A program made the position numbers and the translations under genes. From Pseudobdellovibrionaceae bacterium (lineage in GTDB: Bacteria; Bdellovibrionota; Bdellovibrionia; Bdellovibrionales; UBA1609): 64,000 nt of DNA. Location of the stretch: assembly GCA_018663505.1 (NCBI GenBank), contig JABJQG010000014.1, forward strand, positions 1 through 64,000, given 5' to 3'. Numbering within the stretch: position 1 is the stretch's first letter; every line of letters starts with the position of its first letter. Positions 8,609 through 19,166 of the stretch are shown here, piece after piece. The notes under the pieces are model-generated. The model saw nothing but the letters and a program-made list of their open reading frames with translations, was not told where the DNA came from and made no database searches.

Positions 8609-11600
8609 ATGAATTGGACCGGTCAAATTGCTGATTTCTTTGTGTCAAAAGGAAAGCTTTCTCTTTTAATGGTTATTGCTCTGTTTTTCTGGGGCGTTAT
8701 CTCTTTTATCAAGATTCCAAAGCAGTATAACCCTACTATTGTAGCTCCTGCATTTCAGGTTGTGGTCAATTATCCTGGAGCCTCAAAAAATGAAACTTTA
8801 GAAAAAGTAACAAAGCCACTTGAGAATATCATTACAGATATTGCTGGAGTTGAAGATGTATTTTCCATAACCACACGTGGTGGTCAAAGTATTGTAAACG
8901 TGGCGTTTTTTGTGGGTGAAGATCTAAATGAAGCTAAAATTGCCCTAAATGATAGAATTCAAAGTGATATAAATCTAGCACCCTACGGGATTCAGGACCC
9001 ACAGATTATTAGTTTGGATCCTGACGATGTTCCGGTTTTGAGTTTAACGGTAAATTCTAAAGAAAAAGATGGCGTAGCTTTACGGAAATTTGGTTTTCAA
9101 CTCAGAGATCGATTACGTACCATTCCTGGAGCTTCACGCATCCAGGTTATTGGCGGGCGACGTAAAGAGCTTTCTATTTTGTTAAACCCTAATAAAATGC
9201 GAGGCACCGGTGTAACTCTACGTCAGATTGAAGAGGCTATTTTAAGCAATAATTTGTATCTTCCAGCTGGTGTGATTAAAGGTGATGATCTTTACACTCC
9301 TATTGAGGCCTTTGGCAATGTGGATAACGTAGGTGATGTGAGCCAAATAGTTGTTGTGGCCGGTGACATGGGGGAAATTAAATTAGGACAGCTTGCTAGT
9401 ATTAAAGAGAATTTGGTGGAGCGGGAAGAGTACATCCGGCATTTAACATCCGAGGGTGTTGAATCCGATAATGTGGTCTTACTTAGTGTTGCGAAAATCA
9501 GAGGAAGTAATATCTCTGACATTACCGAAAGAGTAAAGCTAGTTCTCAGTGATTTAAAACAAAGTTTTATACCCAATGATGTGGAAGTGAAAGTCATCGT
9601 AGATGAAGGGGTTACAGCTTTTGAAGAGATATCTGGGCTAATTACCAATTTAGTGACTTCCATAATCATTGTGATTTTAGTTTTATTATTTTTCTTAGAT
9701 ATTCGGGCAGCCGCACTAGTCACTGTAACCATTCCGTTAACTTTACTCACAGTTTTTGGAATAGCTAATCTTACTGGTCAGAACATTAACAGAATTACTT
9801 TGTTTGCTCTCATTCTCTCTCTAGGTTTACTTGTTGATAGTGCTACGGTGGTTGTGGAGAATATTGTACGTCATTTAAAAGATGCTTCTTCAAAAGATCT
9901 TAAAAGAACAATTGTTAAAGCTGTTTCTGAAGTTGGACCAGGCCTATTTATGTCCACAGTGACCACTGTTTTTGCATTTGTTCCCTTGGCTTTTATTTCT
10001 GGAATGATGGGGCCATATATGGGGCCCATACCATTTTTTGTACCAGCGGCATTAATCGTATCATTATTAATTTCCTATTCATTGAGCCCTTGGATGGCTT
10101 CAGTCATTCTTAAGGCAGGGGCCGATAAAGACTCTGAAGATAAAAAAGAGACTACTTTTGCGAAATTGGGAAGCGGAATACTTAACATATATGAGTCCAC
10201 ATTGCGCACGGTTTTATTGAGTCGCCGTATTTCTTGGAGCCTACTATTGGGAACACTTGTTATATTAGGCGGGGTCATGAGCTTTCCCGTCTTTAAATGG
10301 GTAACCTTTAGAATGTTACCTAAAGCGGATGTGGAACAATTTTTTGTTTATATTGATACCCCTCAGGGAACGTCTTTAGAGAAAACTTTGAAAGTCACAA
10401 AAAGTTATGAAAAATTAATGTTAAAACACCCTGAAGTAAAAATGGTTCAAAGCTATGTAGGGCACCCACCGATTTTGGATTTTAATGGTTTATTTAGAGG
10501 AGTATCCGCAAGAAGACAGCCCCATTTAGGAACAATACGTGTGGGGTTAACAGACTCTGACAATAGAGATGTGACCTCAGAAAAAATAGTTTTTAAAATG
10601 CGTAAACAATTATTAGTCATGCAAAAAGAAGCGTTTCCTGACTTAAATATAAAATTAAAAATCATTGAAGACCCTCCTGGTCCTCCTGTGATGTCCACAG
10701 TATTAGTTCGAGTCCAAGGACATGATGAACAATTGATCTCACAAATTGCTAAAGAAATTCAACCCACAGTATTTAGTGTGGAAGAAGTTGTTGATAAAGA
10801 TATTTCTTTACCCGATAATTCGAAAACTATTCGCTTAGACATTAAACATCTTGAGGCCTCTCGTCGGCGAGTAACGCCTGCGCAGATAGTCAACGCTCTG
10901 CAAACTCTTTATAAGGGAAAGACTTTGGGAGTTTATCATCAAAAGAACACTTTTGAAGAAGAGTATATCAAATTAAGACTAGATAAACAGTTTAGACTGG
11001 ATAAAAGTGTGCTTAATCAAATCTATCTTCATAACATTTTCAAAAACCCAGTACGCCTATCAGATCTTGTGGACATAGTAGAGGTGGATACCGTACCAGC
11101 TTTAAGAAGAGAAAATAGGTTATCTACAGTTTATCTTTCCGGTGAAATGGGAGATCGATCTGTTACATATGCAGGAATTGATTTATTATTCTTTTTGCAC
11201 AAATACCGTCCTCGAGGACCAGAAACTGAGCTTGTTGATTTTAGTCTATTTGGAGCTTCCTATAAACTTGCAGACGGCAGAGAGCTAAAAGTAAATATAG
11301 GAGGGGAATGGGAGCTAACACTAGAGGTCTTCAGAGACCTAATGATTGCCATGGGTGTAGCCATGTTTCTCATTTATTTTGTCTTGGTGGCTCAATTTGA
11401 ATCCTTTAGCCAGCCCTTAATCATTATGTCTACCATTCCTCTAAGTCTCCTAGGCGTGATGCCTGGATTTCTAGTTTTAAATTTAGTACAAGGGGAGTAC
11501 TTTACAGCAACCTCCATGATTGGAGTCATTGCTTTGGCTGGAATAGCAGTAAATAACTCTATTATTTTACTAGAAACCATAAATGCTCTTAAAAAAGAAG

Positions 11601-11815
11601 GCATGGAGTTATTTGAAGCTCTAGTTCTATCAGGAAGAATGCGATTTCGCCCAATTATTTTAACCTCAGTCACTACAATCTTAGGATCAATGACCATAGT
11701 TAGTGACCCAGTATGGTCAGGCTTAGCCTACGCAATAATTATGGGTTTAGGAATGTCAGCAGCACTCACATTGATGATTTTCCCAACCTTGTATTATGTG
11801 GTAGTTAAAGACTAG
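8609..11815 (+). CDS. RND-family efflux pump (AcrB/HAE1 type)
   Basis: The 1068-aa product has the typical RND layout: TM1 at residues 17-35, a large periplasmic loop, TM2-TM7, a second periplasmic loop, then TM8-TM12. Family motifs include VVVNYPGAS near the N-terminus and AGIAVNNSIILL in TM10. In TM4 the proton-relay pair is VDS (D410, S411) instead of the common D-D, so one relay aspartate is missing. The start ATG has GAGG upstream. It is transcribed divergently from the TolC pair with 169 bp between. No periplasmic adaptor (HlyD/AcrA) gene is present next to it. Substrate unknown. Confidence 0.88.
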   Translation: MNWTGQIADFFVSKGKLSLLMVIALFFWGVISFIKIPKQYNPTIVAPAFQVVVNYPGASKNETLEKVTKPLENIITDIAGVEDVFSITTRGGQSIVNVAFFVGEDLNEAKIALNDRIQSDINLAPYGIQDPQIISLDPDDVPVLSLTVNSKEKDGVALRKFGFQLRDRLRTIPGASRIQVIGGRRKELSILLNPNKMRGTGVTLRQIEEAILSNNLYLPAGVIKGDDLYTPIEAFGNVDNVGDVSQIVVVAGDMGEIKLGQLASIKENLVEREEYIRHLTSEGVESDNVVLLSVAKIRGSNISDITERVKLVLSDLKQSFIPNDVEVKVIVDEGVTAFEEISGLITNLVTSIIIVILVLLFFLDIRAAALVTVTIPLTLLTVFGIANLTGQNINRITLFALILSLGLLVDSATVVVENIVRHLKDASSKDLKRTIVKAVSEVGPGLFMSTVTTVFAFVPLAFISGMMGPYMGPIPFFVPAALIVSLLISYSLSPWMASVILKAGADKDSEDKKETTFAKLGSGILNIYESTLRTVLLSRRISWSLLLGTLVILGGVMSFPVFKWVTFRMLPKADVEQFFVYIDTPQGTSLEKTLKVTKSYEKLMLKHPEVKMVQSYVGHPPILDFNGLFRGVSARRQPHLGTIRVGLTDSDNRDVTSEKIVFKMRKQLLVMQKEAFPDLNIKLKIIEDPPGPPVMSTVLVRVQGHDEQLISQIAKEIQPTVFSVEEVVDKDISLPDNSKTIRLDIKHLEASRRRVTPAQIVNALQTLYKGKTLGVYHQKNTFEEEYIKLRLDKQFRLDKSVLNQIYLHNIFKNPVRLSDLVDIVEVDTVPALRRENRLSTVYLSGEMGDRSVTYAGIDLLFFLHKYRPRGPETELVDFSLFGASYKLADGRELKVNIGGEWELTLEVFRDLMIAMGVAMFLIYFVLVAQFESFSQPLIIMSTIPLSLLGVMPGFLVLNLVQGEYFTATSMIGVIALAGIAVNNSIILLETINALKKEGMELFEALVLSGRMRFRPIILTSVTTILGSMTIVSDPVWSGLAYAIIMGLGMSAALTLMIFPTLYYVVVKD

Positions 11816-11856
11816 CCATCTAGAAAAAGTATTATTAGGGTAATTCATTTTAGGTT

Positions 11857-13215
11857 CTAAACCCTTTGCTCATTAGAGATAAGCTTATTGGATAAATTTT
11901 TAAACCGTAGGCTTAATAAAACGGAGCTCAATGCTAAGCCAACCATTAATCCGTACCAAACGCCAACAGCCCCAAAATTAGCTTTAAATGTTAAATAGTA
12001 GCCAATGGGTATGGCGGTCAACCAATAGGCGCTGAAGGTAATAAATGTTGGAATAAGTGTATCCTGGATGCCTCTAAGAAGGCCAAGTGCTGTTGCTTGT
12101 GTGCCATCAAATAGTTGAAAGGCAGCAGCTACTGTTAAAAATTGTGCAGCGAATTTTATGACCTCTGAGTTGCTAATGTACAAAAGTGGAAATTGATTTC
12201 GGAAACTGATAAACGTTACACCACTAAACATCATAAATATGAGAATTGATATGAGTGAGTTTTGGCCAATTAATTTCAAACGAATATAGTCATTTTTACC
12301 AAGAGCATTACCTATTTTTATGGAGGAGCCAAAGCCCCAGCCTAGAGCTACCATGAAAGAGAATGTGGCTAAATTTAGGGTAATTTGGTGAGCGGCAAGT
12401 TGTTCTTTTCCAATCCAGCCAATCATTATTCCTGCGAAAGAGAAAGCTCCAACTTCAAAAAAATATTGCGCAGCAGAAGGGACACCTAGGCGAAGAATTT
12501 TTTTCCACACAGAAAAATGAATTTTAAACTTAGCAAGACTCAGTTGGTATTTTGCATATTTGTTGTTTAAATGTGTCCAAAAAATGAGAATTAAAAGAGC
12601 TACAATTCGAGATACAAGACTGGCCACAGCTGCTCCTTGAACTTCTAATCGAGGGAACCCCCAGTGACCAAATATAAGGACCCAGTTTAGGATTACATTA
12701 GCTATAATGGCTGTAAATAAGGCAATCATAGGTGGGACACTATTTTCCAGACCCTCTAAGAATTGCTTATAAGAGTTGTAGGCAAGGAGAAAAGGAAAGG
12801 TGAAACTCATAATAAACAAATAATCATAGGCACCCCTTGTGACATCGGGCTCTTGGTTGAATACACTGAGGTAAGGCAGAAAAAAGTAAAATGCTAGACT
12901 AAGTAGAAGGCCAAACAGGGTAAACAAGACAAAGGCTTGGCGAAAAATAACGCCTGCCTGGAGGTCTTCTTTAGCACCACATTTTGCTGCTACCATTGGC
13001 GCTAATGCGGCTGCTAATCCTAAACTAACAACTAATAATATGGAGTATACATTATTCCCAAAAGCAATGGATGCTAATGCGGTAACCCCAAGCTTTCCCA
13101 CCATCACAGTGTCAGTAAATCCTATGAGTACATGACCAAGTTGGCCTAGTATTATGGGTAAGGCCAGAAGACCGGTAGATTTAAAATCACTTAAAAAAAT
13201 ACTTTTGCTGTTCAT
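11857..13215 (-). CDS. MATE-family multidrug efflux transporter
   Basis: The product has twelve hydrophobic segments and the MATE N-terminal signature ALPIILGQLGHVLIGFTDTVMVG. MATE pumps export cationic drugs or metabolites in exchange for H+ or Na+ in the inner membrane. The annotated frame opens at a TTG at 13293. I prefer ATG 13215 (452 aa) because the extra 26 residues are polar and unlike MATE N-termini, although neither start has a strong ribosome binding site. It is convergent with the RND gene, with 41 bp between stops. Subfamily NorM-like is likely but not certain. Confidence 0.85.
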   Translation of the reverse strand: MNSKSIFLSDFKSTGLLALPIILGQLGHVLIGFTDTVMVGKLGVTALASIAFGNNVYSILLVVSLGLAAALAPMVAAKCGAKEDLQAGVIFRQAFVLFTLFGLLLSLAFYFFLPYLSVFNQEPDVTRGAYDYLFIMSFTFPFLLAYNSYKQFLEGLENSVPPMIALFTAIIANVILNWVLIFGHWGFPRLEVQGAAVASLVSRIVALLILIFWTHLNNKYAKYQLSLAKFKIHFSVWKKILRLGVPSAAQYFFEVGAFSFAGIMIGWIGKEQLAAHQITLNLATFSFMVALGWGFGSSIKIGNALGKNDYIRLKLIGQNSLISILIFMMFSGVTFISFRNQFPLLYISNSEVIKFAAQFLTVAAAFQLFDGTQATALGLLRGIQDTLIPTFITFSAYWLTAIPIGYYLTFKANFGAVGVWYGLMVGLALSSVLLSLRFKNLSNKLISNEQRV

Positions 13216-13405
13216 GGTTGGGTTGTTGTACCAGACTGGTGGCAGATTAGCTAAAAATTTGTAACTTTTTTCAAAGAAGGATGAGGGGTTCAACAGTTGC
13301 GAAAAATAATGTTAAATTATTATCCTGTATGCATATTTTTTCATGTGTTTTCAACTGAGCTAAGAAAACATTTAGAAGCGGTGTCGGTTTAACAAAGAGG
13401 AACAT

Positions 13406-14254
13406 ATTAGAATTTATTCCAAAAGACTCTTAATTTTCACTAGTATTGTCATTATGTGTACAAGTTTGAACTCATTTGCCGGTGACAATATATGTGCATC
13501 ATATTTTCATAAAAGATCTTGGTTACAAAGGCATTATAAGTCATTACAGATTCAGCAAATTGACGAGCAGTTGTTTAGACAACTGAATTTAAAGGCGCAA
13601 ATCAATGAAGCTGATAAAATTTTAGTTATGAACAGGTTAAATGAGATACTTAATCGCAAAAGTAACTTGAAAACTCAAAGAGTTTTTGATGTTTTAATTT
13701 CTGTATTAACATTACCAGTTACAGGCCCAATTATGATAGTAACGGGTTTAGGTGTCTACTTAGAAAGTCCTGGTTCTATTTTTTTTATACAATCACGTGT
13801 GGGTAAAAATTCTATGCCATTCAAAATTTGGAAGTTTCGCACAATGAAAACTGACCTTATTGTAGAAGGAGACCCTCTGTTAACATTAGAGAATGATGTA
13901 AGAGTGTCGGGTAAATTTAGTCGTTTGATTCGAAAATATAAGTTAGATGAATTGCCTCAAATCATAAACATTATTAAAGGAGAAATGAGTATTGTAGGTG
14001 CTCGGCCAATAGTCTATGAGTCGTATCTAAATATTTTGCAAAAACTACCTGCTTATTCTTGGGTCTTTCTTGAGAAGCCAGGACTGACGAATATGGGGCA
14101 ACTCACCGTGGGTCGGGAAATACCTGATCACTCTGTTGTAGAAAAAAAACTTAAAATGGAACTTGCTGCTTTAAGAAAAAATGAATTAGCTGACTATTTT
14201 AAAACTATATACTTTACTCTTATTGCAATAATATCAGGAAATTCTACACATTGA
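13406..14254 (+). CDS. Bacterial sugar transferase (PglC/WcaJ-type phosphoglycosyl transferase) with an added signal peptide, possible ATT start
   Basis: Residues from about 90 onward of the 282-aa form are a clear phosphoglycosyl transferase domain. They include the re-entrant helix (KTQRVFDVLISVLTLP), ESPGSIFFIQSRVGK, FKIWKFRTMK, KLDELPQIINIIKGEMSIVGARP and the closing PGLTNMGQLTVG. These enzymes move a phospho-sugar onto undecaprenyl phosphate at the cytoplasmic face. The N-terminus is odd. ATG 13454 has no ribosome binding site and cuts into a hydrophobic segment. Reading up to ATT 13406, five bases after AAAGAGG, gives RIYSKRLLIFTSIVIM...SFA, a complete signal peptide. Just after it comes C30-A-S-Y-F, a motif shared with three other secreted proteins in this window. 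A membrane anchor is the alternative reading. Confidence 0.75.
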   Translation: MRIYSKRLLIFTSIVIMCTSLNSFAGDNICASYFHKRSWLQRHYKSLQIQQIDEQLFRQLNLKAQINEADKILVMNRLNEILNRKSNLKTQRVFDVLISVLTLPVTGPIMIVTGLGVYLESPGSIFFIQSRVGKNSMPFKIWKFRTMKTDLIVEGDPLLTLENDVRVSGKFSRLIRKYKLDELPQIINIIKGEMSIVGARPIVYESYLNILQKLPAYSWVFLEKPGLTNMGQLTVGREIPDHSVVEKKLKMELAALRKNELADYFKTIYFTLIAIISGNSTH

Positions 14255-14554
14255 AGTTGAAGTCAATGTTAATTATTTATGACTCTCGAATTTTTGATTG
14301 TAGTTAAATCCAACGTCTTTTACTTCTTTGAAGGGTACTAGTAAAAAATCTCACTGATGTATTATTAAAACTCATAATATTACATTTACCATATATCCTT
14401 AGGCACAATATTTGTAATAGAAGTACACAGAACTATTTAATCGGCTTTAAGCAAGGTCAAATCGACGATTTATTTTACTATTTGCCCATTTTTGTTCATT
14501 AATAAGCTGTTTCTAAAATCAACGTAAGCATTTCTGCTATAGGAGTATATAATT
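14255..14554. other. Intergenic, 300 bp, no gene seen
   Basis: AT-rich spacer between the sugar transferase and the following operon. I found no convincing reading frame, RNA gene or terminator hairpin. It must hold the promoter for the 14555-17916 operon, but no clear -35/-10 pair stands out. Confidence 0.4.
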
Positions 14555-16366
14555 GTGTTTAAAATAAAAGTTTTAGTTATTTCTATATTCTGCTTCTCAG
14601 GTGTGTCAGCTAAGTTATTAACTCAAAGCCAATACGATGAGACGTTATCAAAAATGTTGAGTTTTAAAATCAATCAATATTCCAGATTGATTACACCACA
14701 ATGTACAGGGGTCTTAGAGAATCAATCTCAAAATATAGTTTCAGAACTTTTAGACACTCGGGTAAATACTAAAAAGTATTTACCCGAATTAATAGCTGAA
14801 AAAATTATGGATAAAGTTTTATCTTCTTCGAAAGCCATTGGGGCATTACGAGGTCAGTTTGAAAGTTCAAATAATCATGCATTGGTCAAGGAGACAGCTG
14901 AGCAAAAGAGTTCTAGGCAGGTAAAGCCAGAGAATGGTTTAGACGAGTATAGTAAAATAACAGATAAAATTATTTTAGATGTTGTTAGTAACCTTAAAGT
15001 TAATTCTAACTGGAGCTGTAAAGTAGATAATGATGTTCTTCATATAATATTGAGGAATGTTTCAGATATTCATGCGGGTTCTATGATTTGTACGGATTTA
15101 ACTAATAAAAAGGATTTTATGTTTTTCTCTGTTCATTATGGAAGGAATTGGGAAACTAAAAAAGAAGAAATAAGTGTTCAGCAAAGGGTTGTTAACTATT
15201 CGAATTCAAAAGTGGTGTTCAATCATGGAAAACAAGCTATTATTGAGAGCGGGATGTCCTCTATTGTGGAATGGTATGAAGATGATATAGAAAGAGAGAA
15301 ATGGGTTGGAGACGTACGAACGAGTCCATACAATATTTATAATGAGTATTTAGAGAGTACCTATGTAGATGAGGATTCATTAATACTATTTGATAATAAA
15401 GTAGCATCAGACAATAGGAGTAACCCTTCTCAATTCTATTTTTCAGTACATGCGAGTATGTCCAGCTACAATGAAACAATAAACGCAAGCGTTGGTAGTC
15501 GTACCTACAAGAGCTCAGCACGGAGACAAGGCTTACTTGATTACTTGATGCCACAATCTTGTTACTTAGTATCAGATAAAAGCAAACTTTCGCCTATTGA
15601 TTTTAATGTACGAGAACACACATTATTTTTAGATGATGAGAGAGATAACCAAAGTCTGTGGGCAGGAGTGTATTTAAACTTTAGGTCACCACTTAAATTA
15701 GATGCTGATGCTATTTTTTCAAAAAATAAATTAATTTTAAAAGAAAGAAATTTCATTTTTGATAAAAGATTGAAGGCCAATTGGTTTTATACTTCAAATA
15801 GAGTGGGTGACAGAGATAATCAAACCTATACAAAGTCAGCCACATTATACTTTAAAAACGGAAAATTTCTAGGTAGTTATTATCTTACGTCTCTAGATGT
15901 TAAGCTCACACCTGATTTTAAAATGGCATATAAGAAACAAGTGGAATTTCGAAATCAACTTAAGGAATCTAAGCTGAATCATTGCTGGATCAGAGTTCCT
16001 GTTGTTGTTGGTTCTACTGGCATCAACGTGAGAGGTTCATATAGTATTGATAAATTTGATGATCGGAATAGTTTTATTAGCACCAGCATTAATAATAGCC
16101 CTAGAGATTACAAAGTAGCTTCGCCAATATTATCAGCTCAAAAAAAACTACCTAATGGGGATTATGAAAATAGAATTCTGTTGAGACCAAAATGGCAAAG
16201 GGAAGTTGACCTTTTGCCATTTTATACAATGGGTTGTAACAGTTATACTGATGATGCTAAAGATACAACATTTACCTATGGAGATATAGAAAATCATTTT
16301 GGAAATAGAATTTCCTTTAGCCTGCTACCAGATAGGGTGCAATTAGAAGAGGCGGTGATGCCATGA
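14555..16366 (+). CDS. Large secreted protein, unknown
   Basis: The 603-aa product starts at GTG 14555, nine bases after AGGAG, with a signal peptide MFKIKVLVISIFCFSGVSA. The mature part is mostly beta-like and polar, with few cysteines at wide spacing (for example PQC near residue 50, SMICTD, PQSCYL, NHCWIR, MGCNSY), suggesting disulfides in a periplasmic or extracellular protein. No known domain is recognised. It overlaps the next gene by four bases (ATGA), so the two are one operon and probably work together. It lies downstream of the exported sugar-transferase gene. Confidence 0.65.
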   Translation: MFKIKVLVISIFCFSGVSAKLLTQSQYDETLSKMLSFKINQYSRLITPQCTGVLENQSQNIVSELLDTRVNTKKYLPELIAEKIMDKVLSSSKAIGALRGQFESSNNHALVKETAEQKSSRQVKPENGLDEYSKITDKIILDVVSNLKVNSNWSCKVDNDVLHIILRNVSDIHAGSMICTDLTNKKDFMFFSVHYGRNWETKKEEISVQQRVVNYSNSKVVFNHGKQAIIESGMSSIVEWYEDDIEREKWVGDVRTSPYNIYNEYLESTYVDEDSLILFDNKVASDNRSNPSQFYFSVHASMSSYNETINASVGSRTYKSSARRQGLLDYLMPQSCYLVSDKSKLSPIDFNVREHTLFLDDERDNQSLWAGVYLNFRSPLKLDADAIFSKNKLILKERNFIFDKRLKANWFYTSNRVGDRDNQTYTKSATLYFKNGKFLGSYYLTSLDVKLTPDFKMAYKKQVEFRNQLKESKLNHCWIRVPVVVGSTGINVRGSYSIDKFDDRNSFISTSINNSPRDYKVASPILSAQKKLPNGDYENRILLRPKWQREVDLLPFYTMGCNSYTDDAKDTTFTYGDIENHFGNRISFSLLPDRVQLEEAVMP

Positions 16367-17916
16367 AGTTTTTGTTAATAATAATTTTTATTCCTCAATT
16401 GGTATGGGGTTGGGGTAAGCAGGGAACGGATTGCCCAAATATATCAGATACACTCTATTATATTGAAAGTGGCACATATGCCAAAGCGTCCATAGATAGC
16501 ATGGAGGTAATTACAAATTTTCATGCCATAGATTATCAGGAATTATGGCCATTGGCGGCGAAGCCCTCAATTATACAACATTATCGAATGGGAAAAAATA
16601 TATCTGATAATTTTGTGAACAATTTGAAAGAAGAATTTTATTTTAGTCATGGAAAAAGAAATGAAAAAGGGGCTACGAATTTAACTACTGAAGCTGATTT
16701 TCATTTTAGTAAAAGTAATTTGGACCATTCATTTAGATCCTATACATCAGGTGGTCACTTTGGTACATTTATACTTAATCATGTATTAAAAAGCTGGAGT
16801 CATGGTGGAGGGATCGAGTACTCTACTATTCCTCATATCGAGTTACGCCAAGTTGGGCAATGTGAAGGGGTAGATTCCTCCATTAGTTCATATCCTAAGT
16901 ATAAAAGTATAAAAGAGTTAACTACCAAAAATGTTTTAACACTTAAGGATGAACGGTCCGGTGAGGTTGTTAGAATTAATTTTAAAGGATTTACTGATTC
17001 GGGTTCCATTCATATAGAAAGATTATTTCTACATGAAGTCATGTTTGGTAGTCACGACAACCCTAGTGATAAGCTGATAGAGATGCACCCTGTTCGTATA
17101 AAATACAAAATAGCTTGGGATAAAGATCCACTTCTTTCGGGGCCCTCACAATTTTTAAAAAATATGAATTTTCGTTCAGGAGATCTTCTTTTAAAAGATG
17201 AATTTGGTGGCGTTATCAGATCGAAAAAAGATATTTATTATACACAACAGGCTTTCAAATTGAAGCCAAATCAGACAAAAGCAAATGTGTCTCTATTACA
17301 AGGTGAGCTTTATAAGGAGCTAAAAGTAATTACGAAAAAACTTATATTTAAGTTTAATGAAAAAAGTAAATACTCTAATGATTTAGCAACAGTTTTATAT
17401 AAAGAGATTTATAAAAATATGCCTGATGTTATTGATAATATTCAGCTATTGAACTCCAGTGATGGAGAAGAGGAGCATATTTACTATAGTGATTTATTTG
17501 AGTCAATGAATGCACTTGCTGACCTTAATGAAACAATGGATGTTACCCCTCAGGTAGTCGCAGAGATTTGTAACCAAGTAGGACATAGTTTTGATGAAGA
17601 GGATTTAGTAAATGCCCCTTATCTAAATTGTATAAAAAAAGTAAATATTTACGATATGTATAGTAGAGCCTCAAATATCTCTCTGATAGCAGATGTAACT
17701 AAACCATCAATTAGTATAGAATTTTTTAATATGCCGAGATTACTAGGTAGACTGCTATACTATAAAACTCAATCACATATTCACAGTAAATATAATGATT
17801 TTCTAACGGCTGCAAAGACTGAAGATTTAGAATTTAAAGATACTGATTTTTTTCATTTAAATTTTGATTTTTTGACGTGGCCTGTTGGTAACGAGACAAT
17901 CAACCCTTTCCGGTGA
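16363..17916 (+). CDS. Large secreted protein, unknown, partner of the preceding gene
   Basis: The 517-aa product begins MKFLLIIIFIPQLVWG, a signal peptide, followed by WGKQGTDCPNISDTLYY. It has a histidine- and glycine-rich stretch (GGHFGTFILNH...SHGGGIEYS, about residues 125-150) and several cysteines. I recognise no family. The start is translationally coupled to the upstream gene by an ATGA overlap. The stop lies inside a strong two-way terminator hairpin shared with fadA. The conserved-looking pair may form a secreted complex, but this is inferred only from the overlap. Confidence 0.65.
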   Translation: MKFLLIIIFIPQLVWGWGKQGTDCPNISDTLYYIESGTYAKASIDSMEVITNFHAIDYQELWPLAAKPSIIQHYRMGKNISDNFVNNLKEEFYFSHGKRNEKGATNLTTEADFHFSKSNLDHSFRSYTSGGHFGTFILNHVLKSWSHGGGIEYSTIPHIELRQVGQCEGVDSSISSYPKYKSIKELTTKNVLTLKDERSGEVVRINFKGFTDSGSIHIERLFLHEVMFGSHDNPSDKLIEMHPVRIKYKIAWDKDPLLSGPSQFLKNMNFRSGDLLLKDEFGGVIRSKKDIYYTQQAFKLKPNQTKANVSLLQGELYKELKVITKKLIFKFNEKSKYSNDLATVLYKEIYKNMPDVIDNIQLLNSSDGEEEHIYYSDLFESMNALADLNETMDVTPQVVAEICNQVGHSFDEEDLVNAPYLNCIKKVNIYDMYSRASNISLIADVTKPSISIEFFNMPRLLGRLLYYKTQSHIHSKYNDFLTAAKTEDLEFKDTDFFHLNFDFLTWPVGNETINPFR

Positions 17917-17937
17917 ATAGAATATATTCACCGGAAA
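17907..17937. terminator. Two-way terminator between 16363-17916 and fadA
   Basis: TTTCCGGTGAATA (17907-17919) is perfectly inverted at 17925-17937 with a 5-nt loop. The left arm contains the TGA stop of the + strand gene. A/T runs on both sides suit termination in both directions between the convergent genes. Confidence 0.7.
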
Positions 17938-17964
17938 ATTTAATTTGATATATTTAGATTTAAA

Positions 17965-19155
<1,191 letters not shown>

Positions 19156-19166
19156 TTAGTGATCAT

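Noticed and set aside
9292-9750. 152-codon frame antisense to the RND gene
   Set aside because: It is fully inside a conserved pump gene and is rich in S, T and L as expected from an antisense shadow.
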